From assembly GCA_965277695.1 (NCBI GenBank), contig CBDIDQ010000001.1, forward strand, positions 309,653-373,652: 64,000 bases of DNA. Direction: 5' to 3'. Shown here piece by piece: positions 23,933 through 33,575 of the stretch. The first letter of the stretch is position 1, and every line of letters begins with the position of its first letter. The translations under genes and the position numbers were made by a program. Origin of the DNA: JABSOG01 sp965277695 (GTDB lineage: Bacteria; Pseudomonadota; Gammaproteobacteria; Enterobacterales; Alteromonadaceae). Under the pieces are notes generated by a model. That model did no database searches and was not told where the DNA came from. It saw only the letters and a program-made list of their open reading frames with translations.

Positions 23933-25654
23933 TCAAATAACCTCTGACCATTTAACGTGTATCACTCGATGAGGAATATCATGGCGATGAAAATACTGCA
24001 TCCAGCGTAACTGGTTTTTCTGTAGTTTATCGCCGGGTCCTTTGACCTCAACTAACTCATAACCACCAGCCTCGGGGAATAATATCAAATCAGGAAAACC
24101 CGAACGATTTGCTCTCAAATCAGCCCATAAACGCTGAAAAATCGCTTGCCAATGTGCTAATGGAATACGCGCCAAAGCCTTAGTGATTAACGCCTCATCC
24201 AATATATCCCAGTGAACAAACGGCGTTGCAATACCAAACTTTTCTTGCCACCGCTCAATGTAATGCTCGCTCTGATCATTGAGCTTATCGAGTTGCGACA
24301 TCGCCTCGTCAAATAAGTCCTGTCGATGGGTTAAAAACTCCCGGCTATATAAATCATGTGGTCGAAACTGAAAAGGATTGGTAAACGCCCCTTTGACAGG
24401 CGCAAACAGCACCGACCAAAAATGCAAACCAAACAAACTGCCAAACAGCGCATTTTCAACGAAGTAACACTCCCCATTTCCTTCATAACTCCCTTCATAA
24501 CTCCCTTCATCAAAAGAAGACAAATACCGTGCGGTGTCTGGCTCAACCCCCAAACCACTCGGCTCAAGCGTAATGGTTTCAGTCGGTGGCTGATACTTAT
24601 CCAAAGCGGGCCATTGCTGCTTATGCTTTTTCGCCGCACGAGCGCCAAACTCAGCGCCAAACACCAACTCTTCATCACCCAAAGGCGCTGCCATTATTTC
24701 TCGGCAGATAGCCAATGCGGCGTCGACCTTTTGTTGCTTTAACAAAATACGCGCCGTCCGCTCGCGGGCTGGCGGCAATTCACAACACTGATAAAGCATT
24801 AATGCCTCATCGAGTAAATCCAATCGCTCCAACTGCCTCGCCAATGTCAGATTAACCCGTTGAATACGGCGATTAAGAGTTTTATCCTCAATCAGTGCAG
24901 TGGCATCCGGTAACGATTGATGTAGCGCTAGGATCTCCTCGCCGCCCTGCTCCAATATGGTTGCTAAATTTTCAATCAAAGCATAATAATGCAGATGATT
25001 AGCTATCTGTGCCCTACCATCAAACAAACGGCTGGCCCGGTCAATCTGATAATCTTCAAACCGATACAACCCCAAATCCCGCAACACAAACTCTGTCAAA
25101 TCCTGATGCAAATTGCCAAAAAACAACAACTTAAAGGTCTCAAACGATTGTGAATCAGCATTGGCGTAGATAGCCTCATCTTTTCCTGAGGTGATTAAGG
25201 AAGTAATTAAGGCGGTAATAGGATACTCATCTGCCAGTGCCAACAGCGCCACATCCAAATCAACTCTTTTGAGGGACTTCAGCGGCTTCAACACTTTGGC
25301 ATCAATATCTAGCTGTGCCAACATGCCAAGCCACTCGGGTTTTGTAAACAGCGCCAACACATCAGCAATAGCCAGCCCATGGTTAATCCTAATCAACCCC
25401 GCATCAGCCAAAGCCTGAGCCGCCACAGCGGTATCGGCAATCTCACTATATTGCAATTTACTGTGACGAAACACATTGCCTTTGCGAGTCAGCATTCGCA
25501 CATATAATTTCTGCGCCGACTCATCAACCGAATGAAATTGTTGGTGGAATGCCTGTTCGCTTTCGCTCAACAAATCGTGATATTGCGCCACCACATAATC
25601 GACCAACTCAATAAAGTTGGTCAGGTAATAACCGGGAGGAAGTTCAATAACCAT
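23933..25654 (-). CDS. VRR-NUC structure-specific nuclease (bacterial FAN1)
   Basis: A 573-residue homologue of Fanconi-associated nuclease 1, a 5' flap endonuclease and 5'-3' exonuclease that acts in repair of interstrand crosslinks. The C-terminal VRR-NUC (PD-(D/E)XK) domain has PDLILFPEAGGYELVEVKG and then QLRWMQYF. The N-terminal part contains the SAP-like LFTKPEWLGMLAQLD stretch, and the middle is a helical TPR-like region. The ATG at 25654 (VIELPPGYY) is chosen; it starts eight bases after the M48 gene stop. A 12-bp tandem repeat gives EGSYEGSYEGNG in the middle. Length agrees with Pseudomonas FAN1. Confidence 0.88.
   Translation of the reverse strand: MVIELPPGYYLTNFIELVDYVVAQYHDLLSESEQAFHQQFHSVDESAQKLYVRMLTRKGNVFRHSKLQYSEIADTAVAAQALADAGLIRINHGLAIADVLALFTKPEWLGMLAQLDIDAKVLKPLKSLKRVDLDVALLALADEYPITALITSLITSGKDEAIYANADSQSFETFKLLFFGNLHQDLTEFVLRDLGLYRFEDYQIDRASRLFDGRAQIANHLHYYALIENLATILEQGGEEILALHQSLPDATALIEDKTLNRRIQRVNLTLARQLERLDLLDEALMLYQCCELPPARERTARILLKQQKVDAALAICREIMAAPLGDEELVFGAEFGARAAKKHKQQWPALDKYQPPTETITLEPSGLGVEPDTARYLSSFDEGSYEGSYEGNGECYFVENALFGSLFGLHFWSVLFAPVKGAFTNPFQFRPHDLYSREFLTHRQDLFDEAMSQLDKLNDQSEHYIERWQEKFGIATPFVHWDILDEALITKALARIPLAHWQAIFQRLWADLRANRSGFPDLILFPEAGGYELVEVKGPGDKLQKNQLRWMQYFHRHDIPHRVIHVKWSEVI
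24481..24508. repeat. In-frame 12-bp tandem repeat in the FAN1 gene
   Basis: The unit cttcataactcc occurs twice plus a partial third copy, giving a Glu-Gly-Ser-Tyr repeat in the protein. Confidence 0.85.
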
Positions 25655-25662
25655 GAGAGGTT

Positions 25663-26475
25663 TTAGCCACAATTAGGTCTCAAGCCTTTGGCTCTAGCCT
25701 GATTATAAGTCGCCTTGGCTTTATCCATATCTTTATTCAAATCACTAATACGACGATCATTTGACGGGTGAGTCGACAAAAACTCCATCTGTTGTTTGCC
25801 ACCAGAGGCTTTACCCATTGCTTGCCATAACGTCACGCTAGCCTCAGGGGCAAAACCGGCTTTGGCCATCAAATCCAAACCAATGTTATCTGATTCACTT
25901 TCTTGCTTACGGCCAAATGGCATCGCAATACCATATTGAGCGCCAAGTCCTAACCCTTGCATCCACAACTCTTTATTCGCAATACCGCCCAAATCAATCG
26001 CTTGACCTGCCACGCTCATACCGACATTAGTTAACTGACTACGAGACAAACGTTCATTGGAATGGTTAGCCAACACATGGCCCACTTCGTGACCAAGTAC
26101 GGCAGCTAATTGCGCTGGGGTATTAGCCACTTTTAGCAACCCGGTGTAAACGCCAATATGGCCGCCCGGCAAAGCAAAGGCATTAACTTGTTCTGAATCA
26201 AACACCACTACTTCCCAGTTTTCTTCGCCATAAGACGCAGGAACCTGAGCGGTAATGGCATTAGCCACACAATTAACATAGTTAATGGTCCGGCGATCTT
26301 TAACGATTTTTTCTTTCTTTTTCATCTCTTCAAACGACTGACCACCAAGCTGCGCCATATCATTAGAAGAATACATCAGCGCTTGAGTACGACCGGTAGG
26401 ACTTTTAGTAACTTGGCAACCCGCCAGCACAGATAAGGCAACGGCGGTTAATAGGACTTTTTTCATGAGTTTCAT
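25663..26475 (-). CDS. M48 family zinc metallopeptidase lipoprotein (LoiP/YggG-like)
   Basis: A 270-residue lipoprotein with signal peptide and lipobox LAGC (Cys20), so probably anchored in the outer membrane facing the periplasm. The zinc motif HEVGH is at residues 129-133 in LAAVLGHEVGHVLANH, and the third ligand Glu is in ESDNIGLDLMAKAG. Size and motifs match LoiP (YggG), a protease partner of the BepA/HtpX group in outer-membrane quality control. The FAN1 gene follows at once, but a functional link is not implied. Confidence 0.92.
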   Translation of the reverse strand: MKLMKKVLLTAVALSVLAGCQVTKSPTGRTQALMYSSNDMAQLGGQSFEEMKKKEKIVKDRRTINYVNCVANAITAQVPASYGEENWEVVVFDSEQVNAFALPGGHIGVYTGLLKVANTPAQLAAVLGHEVGHVLANHSNERLSRSQLTNVGMSVAGQAIDLGGIANKELWMQGLGLGAQYGIAMPFGRKQESESDNIGLDLMAKAGFAPEASVTLWQAMGKASGGKQQMEFLSTHPSNDRRISDLNKDMDKAKATYNQARAKGLRPNCG

Positions 26476-26561
26476 TCTTTTATCAACATTAATTAACAGG
26501 AATTTTAACTGACTGAGCCACAGTGACCAATGTTTAATTTAAGGTTTTATTTCACCAAGGT

Positions 26562-27128
26562 TTAATTCGCTTTAACCTTCACTCGATTATTGCGATCACG
26601 ACTGTGGCGAATCAAATCATCATCAGCCACCATCGAATCCGATTTCGCCAAACGGTCATACAATAAGACATTAACTGTTGCCGCCAAGTTCATACAACCA
26701 ACCGTCGGCACATAAACCACCGCATCGGCACGGTCAACAATCGACTGACTCAAACTGCCATCTTCTGGGCCAAAAATATAAATCGCCTTGTCTGGATGGG
26801 TAAATTGCGGCAAAGGCGTGGCACCTTCAACCAACTCAACACAAACCACTTTCATTTTTTCGCCTGTTTCTTGGCCTGTTTCTTGGCCTGTCTCTTGACC
26901 CGCTTCGTTGCCAATAACTGACAACAAACAATCAACCCCGGTCAGCGGAATTCGCTCTCTAACCCGCTTGGTATCATGATTGAATTTCGCCGCCCGGGCA
27001 TAACGTTTACCGGTATAACATACTGAATTAACCTGATAACAACCCGCTGCCCGCATCACAGCACCGACGTTTTCTGGGCTCTTTGGATCGCTTAAACCTA
27101 TGATAGTAACTTGGCTCGACTTTTTCAT
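26562..27128 (-). CDS. TrmH/SpoU-family RNA 2'-O-methyltransferase
   Basis: A 188-residue knotted (SPOUT) methyltransferase. Motif 1 is SPENVGAVMRAAGCY, motif 2 IYIFGPEDGSLS and motif 3 GCMNLAATVNVLLYDR; it binds S-adenosylmethionine in the trefoil knot. The target RNA, tRNA or rRNA, cannot be told from the sequence. A loop of (GQET)x3 encoded by a 12-bp tandem repeat (26862-26897) lies between motifs 1 and 2. The gene is divergent from the SRPBCC gene across 99 bp. Confidence 0.88.
   Translation of the reverse strand: MKKSSQVTIIGLSDPKSPENVGAVMRAAGCYQVNSVCYTGKRYARAAKFNHDTKRVRERIPLTGVDCLLSVIGNEAGQETGQETGQETGEKMKVVCVELVEGATPLPQFTHPDKAIYIFGPEDGSLSQSIVDRADAVVYVPTVGCMNLAATVNVLLYDRLAKSDSMVADDDLIRHSRDRNNRVKVKAN
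26862..26897. repeat. In-frame 12-bp tandem repeat in the TrmH-family gene
   Basis: Unit gcctgtttcttg repeated three times (one base change in the third), encoding Gly-Gln-Glu-Thr repeats on the minus strand. Confidence 0.9.
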
Positions 27129-27227
27129 TTTATCGCTTTTATCTTACGCTTGAAGCACAGGGTTTATTGACCAAACCCCGGCTTTTGATTAAGGTTTGAT
27201 GCATTATACCCTAATCACTAAAAACAA

Positions 27228-27653
27228 ATGAAACACTACAAAATCTCCACCAGCATAAAAGCCACACCACAAACCATCTGGTCAATTTTAACCGATAGCG
27301 GCCACTACCCCGACTGGAACGAAAGCGTCACCAAAGTCGAAGGCACTATCGCCTTAGGACAAACCATCAAGGTATTTGCCAAAGTCAGTCCAGACCGCGC
27401 TTTTCCCGTCAAGGTGGTTGAATTAACCTCAGCCAAACAAATGGTCTGGCAAGGAGGGATGCCACTGGGATTATTCAAAGGCGTACGAACCTTTTCACTC
27501 ACACCACAAGACAATGGCGAAGTACGCTTCACCATGGAAGAGCAATTCAGTGGTCTGCTCAGTGGCCTGATCTGCAAAAGTATGCCCGACCTGACTGAAT
27601 CTTTCGAACAGTTTGCCAACGGTTTGAAAGCCCACGCCGAACAGCAAAATTAA
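27228..27653 (+). CDS. SRPBCC (START-like) family protein
   Basis: A 141-residue protein with the SRPBCC/polyketide-cyclase-like fold: ISTSIKATPQTIWSILTDSG at the N-terminus, PDWNESVTKVEG, and a C-terminal helix ESFEQFANGLKAHAE. Such proteins bind hydrophobic ligands in a deep pocket; the ligand here is unknown. Cytoplasmic, no signal peptide. Single gene, followed by a weak hairpin. Confidence 0.85.
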   Translation: MKHYKISTSIKATPQTIWSILTDSGHYPDWNESVTKVEGTIALGQTIKVFAKVSPDRAFPVKVVELTSAKQMVWQGGMPLGLFKGVRTFSLTPQDNGEVRFTMEEQFSGLLSGLICKSMPDLTESFEQFANGLKAHAEQQN

Positions 27654-27661
27654 AATTTCTC

Positions 27662-27690
27662 GCGGGTCTTTTTATGACCCGCTGTATTTA
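27662..27690 (+). terminator. Weak hairpin terminator after SRPBCC gene
   Basis: Stem gcgggtc/gacccgc (27662-27668 with 27676-27682), T-rich loop, followed by tgtattta. The U-tract is poor, so termination may be partial. Confidence 0.45.
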
Positions 27691-27776
27691 TCACCCGTCC
27701 CTGAACTCTTTTCACCCAGTTGTAGACAAAATAATAAAAAAAAGTCACCGTACCGTCATAAAAGCGGGTCAGACTG

Positions 27777-27805
27777 TTGATCTTTTAACCGTAAACGTGC
27801 ATAAT
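27777..27805 (+). promoter_or_regulatory. Sigma-70-type promoter upstream of the GGDEF-EAL gene
   Basis: TTGATC at 27777-27782 and CATAAT at 27800-27805 with the ideal 17-base spacer, about 75 bases before the ATG. Confidence 0.65.
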
Positions 27806-27882
27806 CCGTTAACTCTGAATTAACAACTTGGCAATTTTGGTAACACGTTTAGTAATTAAAGATAATCAGTGGCTTTCAGTGA

Positions 27883-29820
27883 ATGAATTCATTCAAACTA
27901 ATTAATGGTGCGGGACAAAAAGTGGAAGAAACTCAATCGTTAGCCCAACAAGTGGCGCAATTACAACAGCAAAACAGTCAGCTAAATAACGAGCTGCAAA
28001 ATGCCTTTGAGCAAGCTCAGGAGCTTCGCGTCGAAGCCTTGCACAATGACATCATCGGTGCATTGATTAATGAGCGCTTTAACTTATCGCAAAGCTCATT
28101 AAATTGCCCTCAATTACAGACCCGGTTTTTGCAAACCTTTTCTCAGCTATGTCAAAGCAAAAACATCAGTATCTACAAGCTTGACCCAAGCACCGGTTAC
28201 TTTCGCCTTGAAAGTTATTATTCACGCGAAGGCCAGCGTCCTAAAGCCGAATTTATCGCCGCCGATGCACCAATGTACATCTCCAATACGCTGCCCTCGT
28301 ACTGCAACTTCATGATAGCCCCGATGCGATTCGCCTGTGGCATGAATGATATTCACTGGTATCTTGACAAATCATCCCAACGAGCGATTTTGGTGTCGCA
28401 TCACTGCGAAGAACAAGCGTTGGATATTTTTGCCCAGTTAACCGTCAAAGTACTGCGCACCGCACTGCAACTGTATGAAGATATTCAAATTAATCAAGAT
28501 TACAAAGAACGCTTGCTACATCAGGCAACAACCGACACCATGACCCAATTGCCCAATCGACATTTGGCATTTGACCGTCTCGGACAGGCCATTCTCAGCC
28601 GGGCCAATGAAAACAAAATTGTGTTTGCGCTATTTGTCGATATCGCCCATTTCAAAGACATCAACGAAGCCTTTGGCCATGAAACCGGCGATAAAATCCT
28701 CTCGATCATCGCCAAAAGAATTCGCCATGCAGTCAGAGAAAGCGATACCGTTGCCCGCTTGAGCGGCGACGAATTCTTGGTCATTTTAGAAAACGCCAAT
28801 AAAGCCAAAGCCGCCGAAGTGGTCGCGAAAAACGTTATTGCATCGATTTCTGAACCCTTGTGTTTTGAAGCCAGAGAATTATTAATTGCCTCAAATGTCG
28901 GCATATCAGCCTACCCAGGTGATGGTGACGATTCATCTGTACTGATTAAAAATGCCGATGCCGCGATGTACGAAGCGCGAAAAATGGGCATTAACCAATA
29001 TCAATTTTACACTCAAGCGATGAACGAAGAAATCGCCCATCGTTTGTCGATTGAAACCGCTTTACAAAAAGCGCTGAAAAATGATGAGTTTACCCTGCAC
29101 TACCAACCACTGGTTGATATCAGCAGTGGTTGCACCGTCACCGTTGAGGCGCTGATACGCTGGCATTCTGCCGATTTGGGCTTTGTGCCACCAGACGACT
29201 TTATTGCTATCGCCGAAGAAGATGGTTTTATCATTCCGATTGGTTATTGGGTTATTGAAGAAACCTGCCGTCAGCTTAATCACTGGAAAAGCCAAGGCAT
29301 TGATAACTTAACTGTTGCTATCAATTTATCAGTCCGTCAGCTGTACGAGCCGGCATTTATTGAGCGATTAATGAGCATCTTAGCGTTATACCAAATTCCG
29401 ACCGACAAAATCGAACTGGAAGTCACCGAAGGTATTTTGATTTCTGATGCTAAAGGCGCAGACAATGTATTGACCTCGCTGCATCAGCTCGGGTTTAAAT
29501 TATCGTTGGATGATTTTGGCACTGGTTATTCTGCCTTGAGTTATCTCAACCACTATCATTTTGACTACCTCAAAATAGATCGCTCATTTATCACCAACCT
29601 TGCCCACACCGACAAGGACAAAGCCCTGATTGACGCAATTGTGGCGATGGCGCATAAACTGAATTTAAAAGTGATTGCCGAAGGGGTCGAGCACGAATCA
29701 GAGCTAGATTATTTATTGTCGCAAAAATGTGATTATATTCAGGGGTTTTATTTCAGCAAACCGATTCCTGCTGCACAGCTGAGTGAATACATTTTTGCTG
29801 ACCAATTGAATTGCGCTTGA
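27883..29820 (+). CDS. GGDEF-EAL cyclic-di-GMP signalling protein
   Basis: A 645-residue cytoplasmic protein. Order: an N-terminal coiled coil rich in Gln (residues 15-55), a GAF-like sensor segment (about 60-200), a GGDEF domain with signature SGDEF at 294-298, and an EAL domain with EAL at 422-424. The first Gly of GGDEF is Ser, a change tolerated in some active cyclases. The EAL domain keeps ELEVTEG, DDFGTGYSAL, LKIDRSF and KVIAEGVE, so c-di-GMP hydrolysis is likely. No membrane segment and no signal peptide. It stands alone behind its own promoter. Confidence 0.92.
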   Translation: MNSFKLINGAGQKVEETQSLAQQVAQLQQQNSQLNNELQNAFEQAQELRVEALHNDIIGALINERFNLSQSSLNCPQLQTRFLQTFSQLCQSKNISIYKLDPSTGYFRLESYYSREGQRPKAEFIAADAPMYISNTLPSYCNFMIAPMRFACGMNDIHWYLDKSSQRAILVSHHCEEQALDIFAQLTVKVLRTALQLYEDIQINQDYKERLLHQATTDTMTQLPNRHLAFDRLGQAILSRANENKIVFALFVDIAHFKDINEAFGHETGDKILSIIAKRIRHAVRESDTVARLSGDEFLVILENANKAKAAEVVAKNVIASISEPLCFEARELLIASNVGISAYPGDGDDSSVLIKNADAAMYEARKMGINQYQFYTQAMNEEIAHRLSIETALQKALKNDEFTLHYQPLVDISSGCTVTVEALIRWHSADLGFVPPDDFIAIAEEDGFIIPIGYWVIEETCRQLNHWKSQGIDNLTVAINLSVRQLYEPAFIERLMSILALYQIPTDKIELEVTEGILISDAKGADNVLTSLHQLGFKLSLDDFGTGYSALSYLNHYHFDYLKIDRSFITNLAHTDKDKALIDAIVAMAHKLNLKVIAEGVEHESELDYLLSQKCDYIQGFYFSKPIPAAQLSEYIFADQLNCA

Positions 29821-29926
29821 AGTGACATCATCGACAGCGGTCAAAATGGGCCAAAATGGGTCAAAAAGAGCAGTCTGAGATTTTCGTTTTAATTGAATGC
29901 TAACAAGGTTCACTGCTGTAACTGAG

Positions 29927-32770
29927 TTAGCTGCGCAACTTCTTCACCTCATCATCCCGGCGGTGGTATCCGGTCGCTTTGACCAATGCCGCCGCTTGGG
30001 TTAAATGCGATTGAAACCGGGCTTGCATCTCAGCTTTGTTTAAACGCTCGGTTTCATTGTTTTGGATGATTTCAAATGGTTCATCAGCCCCTGCCAGCTG
30101 CGCTTGAATAATGCGGCAGGCGGCAAGGTGATAATCAGTGAGGTGTAATTTCATTTCGCCGTATTCGGCGATTTCTTGAGTTTCATTGAGGTCAGTCCAA
30201 GCTAGCTGCCAAGCTTTTTGCTGTTGGTGCAGCGTGGCGCGGGCTAGTAGGCCAAATGGTAAATCATCCTGTCCACCAGCTTCCCGTAAACCTTCAACGG
30301 CCTGATGCAGATGGGTTTGGGCGTCGGTAAAATCAGTGGTTTGGTTTTCAAGTGATTGCAGTATTAGGGCTTTGCCCATAGATAAGTTTTCCAGTGAAAT
30401 CCCCAAAAGGGAATCCGAAGGCTGTCGCCATGTAAACATAGCCTTGACCCGCTCAAGCACCGCTTGAGTTTGCCCCAGCGACAGCAACAAATCACAGTAG
30501 CGAAAACCCCGCAAAGAATAGAGATAGGGAAATTCCGCTTGACGCTTTTGCTGCATCGCCTCAGCTTGACTAAACCATTGTTCCGCCGCCTGATGTTGAC
30601 CGTGCTGATGTAAAGCATCGGCATGGGTTGTGCGGTCACTCTCCATTTCAAAATCATCTTCACTGCGGTCAGCAAAGCTCACACTCTGCTCGCCATATTG
30701 CAGCGCAAGGGCCACTTCACCCAGCGTCAGATACAATTCGCTCAGGTTGCTGGCGGCTATTGCAGACCTTTCCCATAACTCATCCTTAACACTCACTTCT
30801 AAACTAGCTTTCATCGGCTCCGTCGCTTCTGCCAGCCTACCCACTGCCCGCAAGGCAAACCCTGCCCAGCTTAAGCTGGCGGCTTTATCGTCATCAGTCA
30901 GGTTGGCCGCTGGTTTATCCCATAAACGCTGGAAAAAATGGCTTAAACAAGACAGGTCGGCACCAAAGGCACCGAGTTGATGAACCGTATAAGCTTCATC
31001 TTTCCTCTTAATCCTTGGCCAATAAACCTCATCCATCGCCACCTGATGTTGCCCACTCAAACAGCCATGTTTTACCGCAGCAAACAAGGGTTCCATTTCT
31101 GCCAAGGTATCGGGCAATTCTTTTTCTGGCAGCTGTTTATAATATGTATATAACCTGCCGTGGGCTTGTTGCCAGATATCAGGATGCTGGTGTTGCAGCA
31201 TATCGCCAAAATGTTCACGGATTAACGGGTGGCAATCCAGTGTATTAGGGCGATGTTTACTGGCATTGGCTAGCAGGTTTTCGCCTCGCAAGGTGTTGAT
31301 GGCGGTTAATAGCACTTCACCATCCTTATCACATAAGTTATCCGTCAAACCGACAATCACCGGCGGGGCAATCATTTGTTTAATCGCTGCCATATCTGCC
31401 GGACGGTCAAAGCAGCCGAGCAGTTTTAATAGCTCACCTTCTGACTTGTCAATAAACCGCTCGGCAATCGCCGCAATCACCCGGCGAGGATGCTTACCTT
31501 GTTCAACCGGAATAGCTAAATCAGCTATCTTTGATACCGCAGCAATGCCGTGACCGTCGACTTTATCCAAATACACTGGCAGCAAGTTAATCGCCAAGGC
31601 ATGATAGCCAAACTGCTCCACCGCATCTTCTAACGCTTTATCTGAGCCTGTAACGCCACCCACTCGAAGCAGTGCCCTGCCCGCATCGGCTGATAGGGTA
31701 TCCAAATCCAGCTGTAAAGTTTTGTTTTTGAATTTGGTGATATCGGTGAGACTTTCACGAGAAGTGACCACACACAAACCATTATTGTGAATCGCCAGTG
31801 CCCGCATCAGCATAGTTAACGCTGGGTCTTTAATTTTGCCCCGCTCTTCCTCAAGCGACGACTGCAATGGCTCCATGCCATCCAAAATCAATAAAGTCGG
31901 TTGCTGTTGAATCAACCCAGCCAGCCGTTGCCCTTTGCTCCATGCCGAGCCTGCGGTAGGGTTTTTATCACCAAAAAATTCAAGGGCATCCATAATAAAG
32001 GCATCAGCAGAAGACACCTGTTCACTGGTGCCTTGACTGTAAAATGACCAAGCAAAAACTCTTTGTGCAGTTTTGTAGTTTTCCTCAGCCATATAAGCCA
32101 GCCACTTGTTGATCAAAGTGGATTTACCCACCCCGCCCCAAGCAATAAAACTGACAATATTGATTTCATCCGATGCCCAAGCGTCGTCTAATTGTTTGAG
32201 TTCTTTTTCGCGGCCAAATAGCTCTAAGCCAGTGACGGGCAAGCGTTTGATATCAGCTTTTACAGGTTCGGCTAAAGATTTGGTTTGTAAAGGCTGAAAA
32301 CCAGAGTCATTGATTTGTTCATAAATAGTAATGGTGATTTCAGACAACGCCTTGGTTCTATCAACCTCTAGAGGCATTTCTTCTAGTGATATGTTATTAC
32401 GGGGAAATAACTGAATGCTTTTCAACCAGCGCACAATTTGCCAAGCACAAGGGCTGATGAGAATAGGAATAAGTAACATGCCTTCTTCTTTACGTTTACG
32501 CAAAAAAGCCGGAATTTCTTCTTTATTGATAAAGTCAGAGGCGAGGTAATTGGCCGAAATCAAACAAATCCCCACATCAGCCTGTTGTAAAGCGGCTTGA
32601 ATCTCAGGATACCAACTTGCACCAGTATTTATCTTAGAATCATCCCACAGCATAATATCGTCTTGATGCTCTAATACCTTTAAATGCTTGACCACCAATG
32701 TCTTGTAGTCTTTGTCATCTTTGCTATAGCTGATAAAAACACTGGGCTTATAAACGCTGGCTTTGCTCAT
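29927..32770 (-). CDS. TIR-STAND NTPase-TPR protein (defence-type)
   Basis: A 947-residue three-part protein. The TIR domain (residues 8-150) has VFISYSKDD, LWDDSKINTG and SANYLASDFINKEEIP, with Glu84/85 as the likely NADase Glu. A STAND ATPase follows, entering with LFGREKELKQL, Walker A GGVGKST at 212-218, the VFAWSFYSQGT segment and Walker B LLILDGME at 293-300. The C-terminal 350 residues are TPR-like helices that probably sense a ligand. In such proteins the TIR unit depletes NAD or makes a signal when the sensor oligomerises. The start follows the TIR fold directly. It is divergent from a cNMP-binding gene across 234 bp. Possible single-gene anti-phage system; not proven. Confidence 0.87.
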   Translation of the reverse strand: MSKASVYKPSVFISYSKDDKDYKTLVVKHLKVLEHQDDIMLWDDSKINTGASWYPEIQAALQQADVGICLISANYLASDFINKEEIPAFLRKRKEEGMLLIPILISPCAWQIVRWLKSIQLFPRNNISLEEMPLEVDRTKALSEITITIYEQINDSGFQPLQTKSLAEPVKADIKRLPVTGLELFGREKELKQLDDAWASDEINIVSFIAWGGVGKSTLINKWLAYMAEENYKTAQRVFAWSFYSQGTSEQVSSADAFIMDALEFFGDKNPTAGSAWSKGQRLAGLIQQQPTLLILDGMEPLQSSLEEERGKIKDPALTMLMRALAIHNNGLCVVTSRESLTDITKFKNKTLQLDLDTLSADAGRALLRVGGVTGSDKALEDAVEQFGYHALAINLLPVYLDKVDGHGIAAVSKIADLAIPVEQGKHPRRVIAAIAERFIDKSEGELLKLLGCFDRPADMAAIKQMIAPPVIVGLTDNLCDKDGEVLLTAINTLRGENLLANASKHRPNTLDCHPLIREHFGDMLQHQHPDIWQQAHGRLYTYYKQLPEKELPDTLAEMEPLFAAVKHGCLSGQHQVAMDEVYWPRIKRKDEAYTVHQLGAFGADLSCLSHFFQRLWDKPAANLTDDDKAASLSWAGFALRAVGRLAEATEPMKASLEVSVKDELWERSAIAASNLSELYLTLGEVALALQYGEQSVSFADRSEDDFEMESDRTTHADALHQHGQHQAAEQWFSQAEAMQQKRQAEFPYLYSLRGFRYCDLLLSLGQTQAVLERVKAMFTWRQPSDSLLGISLENLSMGKALILQSLENQTTDFTDAQTHLHQAVEGLREAGGQDDLPFGLLARATLHQQQKAWQLAWTDLNETQEIAEYGEMKLHLTDYHLAACRIIQAQLAGADEPFEIIQNNETERLNKAEMQARFQSHLTQAAALVKATGYHRRDDEVKKLRS

Positions 32771-32847
32771 TGGTGAGATATGACTCGCAGATTATTGTTC
32801 CATTGATTCTGCTAGCTAGGAACGCAAAAAGCAAGGGTTTTGTCAGG

Positions 32848-32893
32848 TGCGCTCGCCTATATGGATGTGAGCGGTAGAGCAATGCCGGGAGCC
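32848..32893. repeat. Possible single REP-like palindromic unit
   Basis: cgctcgcctatatggatgtgagcg followed by gtagagcaatgccgggagc looks like an imperfect stem-loop of the type that is dispersed in marine gammaproteobacteria. Only one copy is in the window. Confidence 0.35.
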
Positions 32894-33004
32894 AAAGGTA
32901 AACCCTCCAAAACAGCCAAACTTGCATTTTCAGCCAATCAGGCCAATGCTTAACTATTCTTAACTATCCTAGCCATGTAGGCTGACTTAAGGTGACCCCA
33001 TAGC

Positions 33005-33508
33005 GTGAATGCCAAGCCAATTAAAAACATGATCCCCCTAAAAGCAGTGTCCATTCTCAGCCGTTTACCGCTTTTTCATCAACTCACACCTAACGAAAAA
33101 CAACATATTGCCGAGAGTCATTCGTTGTTTTATCACATCCCCGCCGAGGATGAATTTATCAAAGTTGGTGAGGTTGACGATAGTTTCTTTGTTTTGCTGT
33201 CTGGTACTGCGGTCATTGTCCATTCAGGCGAAGAACTCACCGTTATTGAAGCGGGGGATTTTGTCGGCGAAACGGGTTTTATCGGCAACAATACCCGGCT
33301 GGCTTCGGTGGTTGCACAAACTGATATCATCGCCTTGAGGTTTGACCGCAAAAGCTTTCAGCATTTGCCTATCAGAGCCCGCGAAATCATTAAAGATCAT
33401 ATTATCGAAGGACTGGTTCAACGAGTAGAAAGTCTCAACAGAAAAGTGATCCAAACCATGCAAGCAGCTTCCGCTCAGAACGACGAAGAAGCGCAGCAAG
33501 AAGACTAG
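33005..33508 (+). CDS. Cyclic nucleotide-binding domain protein (no DNA-binding domain)
   Basis: A 167-residue protein made almost wholly of one cNMP-binding (CRP-like) beta-barrel: SRLPLFHQLTPNEKQHIA, FVLLSGTAVIVHSG and a phosphate-binding cassette GDFVGETGFIGNNTRLASV where Glu and Arg can be seen. A helix and a short acidic tail (EEAQQED) follow, but there is no helix-turn-helix, so it is not a transcription factor itself. The start is GTG at 33005; an ATG eight codons later is possible. The unknown gene at 33576 follows after 67 bp. Confidence 0.82.
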   Translation: MNAKPIKNMIPLKAVSILSRLPLFHQLTPNEKQHIAESHSLFYHIPAEDEFIKVGEVDDSFFVLLSGTAVIVHSGEELTVIEAGDFVGETGFIGNNTRLASVVAQTDIIALRFDRKSFQHLPIRAREIIKDHIIEGLVQRVESLNRKVIQTMQAASAQNDEEAQQED

Positions 33509-33575
33509 CTTTCACCACAGGGTAAAATTTGCTAACCTGTGTTTCATATCCATTCAATCCCTATCGGCTTTTACC

